Below are positions 51,882 through 58,980 of a DNA stretch of 64,000 nt, one piece after another. The notes beneath the pieces were generated by a model that saw only the letters and a list, made by a program, of their open reading frames with translations, was not told where the DNA came from and did no database searches. The position numbers and the translations under genes were made by a program. Where the stretch lies: positions 1 to 64,000 of the forward strand of contig NZ_JAGPOX010000010.1 of the NCBI RefSeq assembly GCF_019038435.1. The letters run 5' to 3'. Each line of letters begins with the position of its first letter. The first letter of the stretch is position 1. This stretch comes from Nocardia alni (lineage in GTDB: Bacteria > Actinomycetota > Actinomycetes > Mycobacteriales > Mycobacteriaceae).

Positions 51882-53678
51882 ATGACACAGATCATCCCGG
51901 AGGCGTCACACAAGAAGATCGAGCCGGATTCGCTCGTCGAAATGGCGTGGGACCCGATCACCCGGATCGTGGGCAGCCTCGGCATATACACCAAAATTGA
52001 TTTCGCGAATCGGGAAGTGGTCGAATGCCACAGCACATCCTCGATTTTCCGCGGATACTCGATCTTCATGCGCGGCAAGGATCCACGCGACGCGCATTTC
52101 ATCACCAGCCGTATCTGCGGCATCTGCGGTGACAATCACGCCACCTGCTCCTGCTACTGCCAGAATATGGCCTACGGTGTGAAACCCCCGCATCTCGGCG
52201 AGTGGATCGTCAATCTGGGCGAGGCCGCGGAATACATGTTCGACCACAACATCTTCCAGGAGAATCTGGTCGGCGTCGATTTCTGCGAGAAGATGGTCGC
52301 CGAGACCAATCCGAGTGTGCTCGCCCAGGCCCGCAGGACCGAGGCGCCGCACGCGGCGATGCATGGCTACCGCACGATCGCCGACATCATGGAAGCGCTC
52401 AATCCGTTCACCGGAGAGTTCTACCGTGAGGCTCTGCAGACCAGCCGCTATACGCGAGAGATGTTCTGCCTCATGGAGGGTCGGCACGTGCATCCCTCCA
52501 CGCTGTATCCCGGCGGCGTCGGCACGGTGGCCACCATCCAGCTGATGACCGACTATATGTCCCGGCTGATGCGGTACGTGGAGTTCATGAAGAAGGTCGT
52601 GCCGATGCACGACGACCTGTTCGACTTCTTCTACGAGGCGATTCCCGGGTACGAGAAGGTCGGGTTGCGGCGCACGCTGCTGGGCTGCTGGGGCTCGTTC
52701 CAGGATCCGGAAGTGTGCAACTTCGCCTACAAGGATATGGAGCAGTGGGGTCGCAAGATGTTCGTGACCCCGGGCGTGGTGGTGGACGGGGAACTGGTTA
52801 CCACCTCCCTCGTCGATATCAATCTGGGCATCCGAATCCTTTTGGGCAGTTCGTATTACGAGGACTGGACCGATCAGGAGATGTTCGTGAAGACCGATCC
52901 GCTGGGCAATCCGGTGGACCGGCGGCACCCCTGGAACCAGCACACCAACCCCAAGCCGCAGAAGCGCGACATGGACGACAAGTACAGCTGGGTGATGTCG
53001 CCGCGCTGGTTCGACGGCAAGGATCATCTGGCGCTCGACACCGGCGGTGGTCCGCTGGCTCGGCTGTGGTCGACGGCGCTGGCCGGTCTGGTCGACGTCG
53101 GCTACGTCCGCTCGACCGGGCACAGTGTGCAGATCAACCTGCCCAAGACCGCGCTGAAGGGGCCGGTGGAGTTCGAGTGGACGATCCCGGCGCACGGTAG
53201 CAACACCATCGAACGCAACCGGGCTCGCACCTACTTCCAGGCCTATGCGGCCGCGTGCGCACTGCATTTCGCCGAGCAGGCGCTGGTGGAGATCCGCGCC
53301 GGCCGGACCAAGACCTGGGAGAAGTTCGACGTGCCCGACGAGGGCATCGGCTGCGGCTTCACCGAGGCCGTGCGTGGCGTGCTGTCGCATCACATGGTCA
53401 TCCGCGACGGCAAGATCGCCAACTATCACCCGTATCCGCCGACGCCGTGGAATGCCAACCCCCGCGACAGTTTCGGGACTCCCGGGCCGTACGAGGACGC
53501 GGTGCAGGGCCAGCCGATCTTCGAGGAGAACGATCGCGAGCACTTCAAGGGCATCGACATCATGCGCACCGTGCGCAGTTTCGATCCCTGCCTGCCGTGC
53601 GGTGTGCACATGTACCTCGGCAATGGCAAGACGCTGGACACCCTGCACTCACCGACCCAGACGCTGACCGCCGGATAG
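51882..53678 (+). CDS. hhyL: [NiFe] hydrogenase group 1h large subunit
   Basis: A 598-residue catalytic subunit. The L1 motif RICGICGDNH provides Cys79 and Cys82; the L2 motif DPCLPCGVH provides Cys570, Cys573 and His576. The 22 residues after His576 (starting MYLGNGK) are the peptide removed by the maturation protease after Ni insertion. A ribosome-binding site AGGAGG precedes the ATG. Together with HhyS it forms the high-affinity H2 oxidase that many soil actinobacteria use to live on trace hydrogen. Confidence 0.95.
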   Translation: MTQIIPEASHKKIEPDSLVEMAWDPITRIVGSLGIYTKIDFANREVVECHSTSSIFRGYSIFMRGKDPRDAHFITSRICGICGDNHATCSCYCQNMAYGVKPPHLGEWIVNLGEAAEYMFDHNIFQENLVGVDFCEKMVAETNPSVLAQARRTEAPHAAMHGYRTIADIMEALNPFTGEFYREALQTSRYTREMFCLMEGRHVHPSTLYPGGVGTVATIQLMTDYMSRLMRYVEFMKKVVPMHDDLFDFFYEAIPGYEKVGLRRTLLGCWGSFQDPEVCNFAYKDMEQWGRKMFVTPGVVVDGELVTTSLVDINLGIRILLGSSYYEDWTDQEMFVKTDPLGNPVDRRHPWNQHTNPKPQKRDMDDKYSWVMSPRWFDGKDHLALDTGGGPLARLWSTALAGLVDVGYVRSTGHSVQINLPKTALKGPVEFEWTIPAHGSNTIERNRARTYFQAYAAACALHFAEQALVEIRAGRTKTWEKFDVPDEGIGCGFTEAVRGVLSHHMVIRDGKIANYHPYPPTPWNANPRDSFGTPGPYEDAVQGQPIFEENDREHFKGIDIMRTVRSFDPCLPCGVHMYLGNGKTLDTLHSPTQTLTAG

Positions 53679-53721
53679 TTCTACGCCGTCGCGGCGGCCG
53701 GTTCGCAGTGGAGAGGAGGCG

Positions 53722-54621
53722 GTGATCACGCGCCCCGACGACGATAGGCCCGGCGTCGCGACCGACGAGGATCGGTGGCGTAGCGCGGGCGAGCGCATCG
53801 AGAATCTGCTCGATGCCTGCGCGGCGAGCGGCGGCTTGGCCCGGGAGCGGGCCGAGGCGCTCGTCGGCGAGGTCGTGGACCTCTACGGTGCGGGCCTGCG
53901 ACGCATCTTCGAGGGCCTCGACGAGGTCACCGCGCGCCGGCTGGCCGACGACGATCTCGTCGCCAGCCTGCTGCTGGTGCACGGGATGCATCCGCACGAC
54001 GTGCGCACCCGGGTCGCCGGCGCACTGGACAGCGTGCGTCCGTATCTGGGCTCACACGGTGGTGACGTGCGCCTGCTGGAGATCACCGGCGACGGTGTGG
54101 TCCGCCTCGAACTGACCGGCAGCTGCCGGTCCTGCCCGTCCTCCTCGGTGACCCTGGAGCTGGCGGTCGAGGACGCCGTCCGCGCGGCGGCGCCGGAGAT
54201 CGCCACGATCGAGGCCGTCGCGGCCGAGCCCGATGCCGCGGTGATCGCGGCCGATTCGCTGTTCTCGCACGTGCGTTCCGGCGGAAACTGGGTAGTCGCA
54301 CCGGAATTGGCGCAGCTGGCCCCCGGTGAGGTCGGCGGCTTCGCGGTGTCCGGGACGACGGTGCTGGCCTGCCGGATCGGCGAGGAGACCTACGTCTACC
54401 GCGACCGCTGCCCGGTCTGCGCGCGCTCACTGGCCGGCGCCGCACTGCACCGCGGCTTGGGCGCGGGCGATCCCGTCCTGCGCTGCCCGAGCTGCCGCGC
54501 CCACTTCGACGTCGTGCACGCGGGCGCGCGCCTGGACGGCGACGGCCACCTGGAGCCATTCCCGGTCCTGGTGCGTTCCGGGGAGCTGTCGGTCGCGGTT
54601 CCGGTGGGGGTGGGCGGATGA
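53722..54621 (+). CDS. NifU-domain/Rieske-like fusion protein
   Basis: A 299-residue protein typical of group 1h loci. Residues 1-95 are helical. Residues 95-160 form a NifU C-terminal domain (VRPYLGSHGGDVRLLEITGD; CRSC as the Fe-S binding pair). Residues 180-290 resemble a Rieske domain, but the ligand motifs read CPVC (DRCPVCARSL) and CPSC (RCPSCRAHFD) instead of CxH and CxxH, so it would bind a four-Cys or other metal centre. It may insert or repair the hydrogenase clusters or carry electrons. GTG start after GAGAGGAGG; the ATGA overlap at the end couples it to the next gene. Confidence 0.85.
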   Translation: MITRPDDDRPGVATDEDRWRSAGERIENLLDACAASGGLARERAEALVGEVVDLYGAGLRRIFEGLDEVTARRLADDDLVASLLLVHGMHPHDVRTRVAGALDSVRPYLGSHGGDVRLLEITGDGVVRLELTGSCRSCPSSSVTLELAVEDAVRAAAPEIATIEAVAAEPDAAVIAADSLFSHVRSGGNWVVAPELAQLAPGEVGGFAVSGTTVLACRIGEETYVYRDRCPVCARSLAGAALHRGLGAGDPVLRCPSCRAHFDVVHAGARLDGDGHLEPFPVLVRSGELSVAVPVGVGG

Positions 54622-55463
54622 ATCCGGCCGTGCGCGCCCTGCGCCGAATCGCCACCGACCGCCGCCCCCTGCCCGCGGCGGGCGAGCGCTGCGAGATGTG
54701 CGCGGAATCGATCGCCGACGAACATCAGCACGTCGTCGATGTACAAGCGCGACAACTGATGTGCGTATGCCGCGGCTGCTACCTCCTGTTCACCGACCGC
54801 GACGCCGCCCTGCGCTACCGCGCGGTCCCCGACCGATACATATCGTTCCCCGACTTCGCCCTGACCCTCCCGGAATGGGACGCCCTCGAGATCCCGGTCG
54901 GCCTGGCCTTCTTCTTCCGCAACTCGGCCGCCGACCGCACGGTCGCCCTGTACCCCGGCCCGGCCGGCGCCACCGAATCGGAACTACCCCTGAGCGATTG
55001 GCAGGCATTCGTGGACAACCACCACGAATTCGCCGATCTGGCCGACGATGTCGAGGCCCTACTGATCCGGGTACCCGACCGAGACGCCGCCGGGGCGCAA
55101 TGCCTGCTGCTACCGATCGATGCCTGTTACGAATTCGTCGGCCGGATCCGGTTGCAGTGGCACGGTTTCGACGGTGGTTCGGAGGTACGCCGATACATCG
55201 AAGAGTTCTTCGCGGCGGTGTCGGCTCGCGCGCGGCCACGCGATGCGAGGTCGGGCCACACGGTGCCGCCGAGCGGTACGACGCGTCGGAGCGACACGTT
55301 GGGAGCGAGTGACGCAGCAGGACAGGGCGATGTGGCGTGGCCGGGTGATACGGCGGGCTCGGTCGACGGGGTTCGGGCGAGTGGCGTAGCGGGACCGTGC
55401 GATGCGGGCGGATCGGGCGACGCGGCGGGACAGGGAGTTACGGCTTCAGGGGGCGCACCATGA
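54618..55463 (+). CDS. DUF5947-family hydrogenase-associated protein with low-complexity tail
   Basis: A 281-residue protein. Residues 1-205 match the hydrogenase-linked DUF5947 family, with two putative metal pairs: CEMC (residues 25-28) and CVCRGC (residues 49-54). The last 70 or so residues are Gly/Ala/Asp/Thr-rich imperfect repeats (GASDAAGQGDVAWPGDTAGS) not expected in the family and overlap the next gene's start. ATG at 54618 in an ATGA overlap. Function unknown; probably maturation. Confidence 0.8.
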   Translation: MNPAVRALRRIATDRRPLPAAGERCEMCAESIADEHQHVVDVQARQLMCVCRGCYLLFTDRDAALRYRAVPDRYISFPDFALTLPEWDALEIPVGLAFFFRNSAADRTVALYPGPAGATESELPLSDWQAFVDNHHEFADLADDVEALLIRVPDRDAAGAQCLLLPIDACYEFVGRIRLQWHGFDGGSEVRRYIEEFFAAVSARARPRDARSGHTVPPSGTTRRSDTLGASDAAGQGDVAWPGDTAGSVDGVRASGVAGPCDAGGSGDAAGQGVTASGGAP

Positions 55464-56107
55464 GCCCGGCCTACTCCACTACGTTCGCGGTCCTGGACAT
55501 CCGTCCTGAGCCGTATGCCGTCACGCCGATCCTCTCGGCGCGGGTCGGAATCACTTCGGTCGGTGACGATCCCGTGCATGCGATCGCGTTGCGCGCGCAG
55601 GTACGGATCGAGCCGGGGCGGCGTGGTTATACCGAGGCCGAGGGGGAGGGGCTGCTGGATCTGTTCGGGTCGCGGGAGCGGTGGGCGCAGACCCAGCGGT
55701 CGTTTCTGTGGATGCATTGTGCGACAACCATTCCCGGGTTCGGTGGTGGCGCCGAGGTGGATCTGCCGATGTCGTGCACGTACGACCTGGAGGTCGCGGG
55801 CTCGAAATATCTGCACGCGCTGCGCGAGGGCACGGTGCCGCTGCTGTTTCTGTTCAGTGGCACGGTGTTCATCCGTGGCAGTCAGGGGTTCGCGATTCAG
55901 CAGATTCCCTGGGATCGCGAGGACCGCTACGAGATGCCGGTGTCGGTATGGCGGGATCTGATGGCGGCCCATTTCCCGAACGCGGGCTGGTTGCGGCTGC
56001 GTGAGGACACCTTGGCCGCACTTACCGCGTACAAGGCCGAGCACGGTCTGCTCGGATTCGACGATACGGTCGAGCGCCTGCTCACGGCGGCGGGTGAGTC
56101 GGCATGA
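55460..56107 (+). CDS. DUF6084-family hydrogenase-associated protein
   Basis: A 215-residue protein regularly found downstream of group 1h structural genes. Recognisable stretches include VGDDPVHAIALRAQVRIEP, RWAQTQRSFLWMHCATTIPG and VPLLFLFSGTVFIRG. It looks like a beta-rich protein; no catalytic residues are obvious. The ATG at 55460 overlaps the DUF5947 stop (ATGA) and its own stop overlaps the next ATG at 56104. The job is unknown, presumably assembly or anchoring of the hydrogenase. Confidence 0.8.
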   Translation: MSPAYSTTFAVLDIRPEPYAVTPILSARVGITSVGDDPVHAIALRAQVRIEPGRRGYTEAEGEGLLDLFGSRERWAQTQRSFLWMHCATTIPGFGGGAEVDLPMSCTYDLEVAGSKYLHALREGTVPLLFLFSGTVFIRGSQGFAIQQIPWDREDRYEMPVSVWRDLMAAHFPNAGWLRLREDTLAALTAYKAEHGLLGFDDTVERLLTAAGESA

Positions 56108-57990
56108 GTACCGGCCGGGAACGCGCCCGCGCGGTAGCCGACGCGGTGCTCTACGAGGGCTATCTGCTGTATCCATACCGTGCCGATGCGCGAAAGAACC
56201 GTTCCCGGTGGCAGTTCGGCGTGCTCGGGCCGCCGGGCGCGCATGCGGCGGGACTGGGGGAGGACAGCGAGGTGAGCGGGCAGGCGTTGGTGAAAGCGGC
56301 AGGCGACTGCGAACTGCGGATCGCGGTCCGGTTCCTGCACCTGCAGCATCGGGGCATCCGCGACGCGACGGGTGCGTCCGTGCCGGAGCTGGCCGTCGCA
56401 GGAAGGGCCTGGCTGGACTGGGACGAGGCGGTCGAACAGGAGATCACCATCGGCCCGTGCGCCCCTACGGCCATGACCGAGCCGATCGAGATACCCGGCG
56501 ACACCGATATCGAGACCATCGACGCTCCCGCCTCGGGCTCTGCCGGAGCGATCGTGCGCACCCGCCACGCCCTCCACGGCGAGTTCGAGCTGACCGTCGA
56601 ACCGGACGGTGGATACCTGCGCCTCGCGATGACCGTGCGCAACACCGGCGAGCCCGCTGCCGACCAGCGCGACGCGATCGCCCGCTCGCTGATCGGGGCC
56701 CACGTGATCGCCGAGGTGAGCGGCGCGGAGTTCGTCTCCCTGCTGGAACCGCCGCCGCCCGCCGAGGCCGCCGTGGCGCGCTGCATCCAGCGTCGCTGCT
56801 TCCCCGTGCTGGCCGGCGCGCCCGGCGACCACACCCTGCTGCTGATCTCGCCGATCATCCTCTACGACCACCCCGAGATCGCCCCCCAGAGCACCGAACC
56901 GCTCTACGACTTCACCGAAATCGACGAGATCCTGACCCTGCGCGTGATGACGATGACCGACGAGGAGAAGGCGTCCGCCCGCGCGACCGACCCGCGCGCG
57001 GCCCGCATCGTCGACCGCTGCGACGCGATGACGGCCGAGGATCTGGCCCGACTGCACGGCATCCTGCGCGACCCGCACGCGGGGCAGGCTCACTCGATCC
57101 CGGAGGTTACGCCCGGCCGGAGCAGCTGGGACCCGTTGGCAGACAACGCGGTACGGTCGGATTCAACCGCGATGATGACCGAGGATTTCGTGGGGTGGCG
57201 CGGAGCCGAGCTCGGCCAGACCGACTCGAACCCGGCGACCTCGCCCAGCGCGCGCGGCACCGTGCGGGATACGGATGCCGGGCGGACGCGGCGGACCCCA
57301 GAGATTCCGCCCAGTGTGGACGGGTGGGATCCGTTGGCCGACAACGCGGTACGGCTGGATTACGAGGTGCTGACGGCTGGGGGCTTGGCGCGCCCGCGCG
57401 GCATCGTTCGGGCCGCGGATGTCGGGCGGACGCGGCCGACTCCGGAGAGTTCGTCGAGCGTGGACGGGAGCGACCGGGCGCCCGATGATGCGGTGCAAGC
57501 GAACTCCGGTGCGATACCGGACGAGGACCCCGACCAACGGCGTGACATCACACATGTGCCGGACGCTGGGGAGGGCGGCTGGTTGCCGGGGATGTCGGCT
57601 GAGGAGCTGGCAGGACGGCATCGTGTGCCGGGTGATCCGGACCCTGGGCAGGCGCATCCGATTCCCGAAGTCCCGCTCGGTGTGGACTGGTGGGACCCAG
57701 CGGCCGACGAGGCTGTACGGCCCGGGTCGGATGCCGTGCCCATCGCGGGGGTGCTGGTGAGTCACGGGAGCCGGGTTCGATTGCATCCGAACAAGCGCGC
57801 GGACATTCACGACATGTTCTTCGACGGCAGGGACGCGCGCGTCACCTCCGTGCACGCCGACGTCGACGGCCGAACCCACGTGGGCGTGGTCATTCTCGAC
57901 GATCCCGGGGCCGATCTGCACGAATGGTACGGGCGCTACCTGTATTTCGACCCGGATGAGCTGGAACCGCTGGAAGGACAGGGCAACTGA
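56104..57990 (+). CDS. Hydrogenase-associated protein with tandem WDP repeats
   Basis: A 628-residue protein. Residues 1-310 form the conserved hydrogenase-linked part (ADAVLYEGYLLYPYRADARK, FLHLQHRGI, AIARSLIGAHVIAEVSGAEF, RIVDRCDAMTAEDLARLH). Residues 319-550 are four to five imperfect copies of a unit of about 50 residues containing PEVxPGxxxWDPLADNAVR. The end (residues 560-625, e.g. SRVRLHPNKRADIHDMFFDG) is again conserved, with a possible metal-binding HADVDGRTHVG. The family normally has only one linker, so the repeats look like a local expansion. Confidence 0.78.
   Translation: MSTGRERARAVADAVLYEGYLLYPYRADARKNRSRWQFGVLGPPGAHAAGLGEDSEVSGQALVKAAGDCELRIAVRFLHLQHRGIRDATGASVPELAVAGRAWLDWDEAVEQEITIGPCAPTAMTEPIEIPGDTDIETIDAPASGSAGAIVRTRHALHGEFELTVEPDGGYLRLAMTVRNTGEPAADQRDAIARSLIGAHVIAEVSGAEFVSLLEPPPPAEAAVARCIQRRCFPVLAGAPGDHTLLLISPIILYDHPEIAPQSTEPLYDFTEIDEILTLRVMTMTDEEKASARATDPRAARIVDRCDAMTAEDLARLHGILRDPHAGQAHSIPEVTPGRSSWDPLADNAVRSDSTAMMTEDFVGWRGAELGQTDSNPATSPSARGTVRDTDAGRTRRTPEIPPSVDGWDPLADNAVRLDYEVLTAGGLARPRGIVRAADVGRTRPTPESSSSVDGSDRAPDDAVQANSGAIPDEDPDQRRDITHVPDAGEGGWLPGMSAEELAGRHRVPGDPDPGQAHPIPEVPLGVDWWDPAADEAVRPGSDAVPIAGVLVSHGSRVRLHPNKRADIHDMFFDGRDARVTSVHADVDGRTHVGVVILDDPGADLHEWYGRYLYFDPDELEPLEGQGN
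57058..57750 (+). repeat. In-frame tandem repeat array, unit about 150 bases
   Basis: Four to five diverged copies of one unit inside the hydrogenase-associated gene at 56104. Translated cores are PEVTPGRSSWDPLADNAVR, PEIPPSVDGWDPLADNAVR, PESSSSVDGSDRAPDDAVQ and PEVPLGVDWWDPAADEAVR. The reading frame is kept through all copies. Confidence 0.7.
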
Positions 57991-58034
57991 ACACCGCACG
58001 GCCCGCCGGCGCGGGCATCAGGAAAGGAGGACCC

Positions 58035-58154
58035 ATGGATATCGTGGGAATCATCGCGGTGGTGATCGTCGTGGTGGCGGTCGTATGCGGCGCGGCGGTC
58101 GGCGTGCGGTCGATCCCTGACATGCGCCGCTACCTGCGGATGCGACGCATGTGA
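58035..58154 (+). CDS. 39-residue single-TM hydrogenase-associated protein (DUF6893-like)
   Basis: A short protein missed by length filters: one hydrophobic helix (residues 3-23, IVGIIAVVIVVVAVVCGAAV) then a positively charged tail (RSIPDMRRYLRMRRM). A perfect GGAAAGGAGG ribosome-binding site lies seven bases before the ATG, and the stop overlaps the GTG of the protease gene. Similar mini-proteins occur at this position in other group 1h loci. It could tether the enzyme or its partners to the membrane. Confidence 0.75.
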   Translation: MDIVGIIAVVIVVVAVVCGAAVGVRSIPDMRRYLRMRRM

Positions 58155-58627
58155 CGGCCCGGGTGCTGGTGGCCGGGATCGGCAACATCTTTCTCGGCGA
58201 CGACGGCTTCGGCCCCGAAGTGGTGCGGCGGATGCCCCCGGCGCGCGACGGGTCCGTGCGCATCGTGGATTACGGCATCCGCGGTATGCATCTGGCCTAC
58301 GACTTGCTGGAACCATGGGAGGCACTGGTACTCGTCGACGCCGTCCCGAATCGGGGCAGTCCCGGAACCCTCGAAGTGGTGCGAGCCGAACCCGACCGGG
58401 ACCACCCGGCCGAGCTGGACGCGCACGGCATGGATCCGGCCGCGGTGTTCGCCGGGGTGCGGGCCCTGGGCGGCGAGATGCCGCCCACCGTGGTCGTCGG
58501 GTGTCAGGTGCTGTCGATCGCGGAAGCGATCGGACTGACCGATCCCGTTGCGGCAGCGTTGGATCCAGCGATCGAGGCCGTGGACCGGGTGCTGGCGGAC
58601 CTACGGGCGCAACGAGCGGAGGTGTGA
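58151..58627 (+). CDS. Hydrogenase maturation endopeptidase (HyaD/HycI type)
   Basis: A 158-residue protease that trims the large subunit after Ni insertion. The signature GIGNIFLGDDGFGPEVVRRM gives the Ni-sensing acidic residue (Asp18 in LGDDGFG). Further motifs are IVDYGIRGMHLAYDLL, VLVDAV and GCQVLSIAEAIGLTDPV. GTG start overlapping the upstream stop (GTGA). The partner substrate is the C-terminal peptide of HhyL. Confidence 0.9.
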   Translation: MTARVLVAGIGNIFLGDDGFGPEVVRRMPPARDGSVRIVDYGIRGMHLAYDLLEPWEALVLVDAVPNRGSPGTLEVVRAEPDRDHPAELDAHGMDPAAVFAGVRALGGEMPPTVVVGCQVLSIAEAIGLTDPVAAALDPAIEAVDRVLADLRAQRAEV

Positions 58628-58630
58628 GAC

Positions 58631-58873
58631 ATGTGCCTCGGAATCCCGGGCCGCGTCGTCGAGATCGTCGATGGCTACAACCGTCAACTAGCCCTCGTCG
58701 ACGTCTCGGGCGAGAAGCGAAAGGTGAATATCGGCCTGCTGCAAGATGATCCGGTACAGCCGGGGGAGTGGGTGATCATCCACATGGGGCTGGCGGTCGA
58801 GCGGACCGACGAGGCAGGCGCGCGGGAGGCACTGGCGGGCCTGCGACTACTGGGTCGGGGTGAGGATCCGTGA
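58631..58873 (+). CDS. hypC: HypC/HupF-type chaperone (first copy)
   Basis: An 80-residue HypC chaperone that carries the Fe(CN)2CO unit between HypD and the large subunit. The essential Met-Cys start (MCLGIPGRVVEI) is present, with VNIGLLQDDPVQPGEWVIIH in the barrel. It starts just after the protease gene. A second, longer HypC is encoded at 61271, so the two may divide work or be specific to different partners. Confidence 0.92.
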   Translation: MCLGIPGRVVEIVDGYNRQLALVDVSGEKRKVNIGLLQDDPVQPGEWVIIHMGLAVERTDEAGAREALAGLRLLGRGEDP

Positions 58874-58980
58874 TGGCCGGTCGCGAGGCAACGGGGTCGG
58901 CCGTTGAGCGGACCGACGTGGCTGATGCTCGCGATGGCCCGGAGGTTCCGCGACTACCGGGCCGAGGCGACGAACCATGA
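58873..58980 (+). other. Coupled spacer mini-frame between hypC and hypF
   Basis: A 35-codon frame that starts in a TGATG overlap with the hypC stop and ends in an ATGA overlap with the hypF start. The product is Asp/Gly/Arg-rich, with no domain. Like the two frames in the ABC transporter operon it bridges a gap between two coupled genes. Confidence 0.35.
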
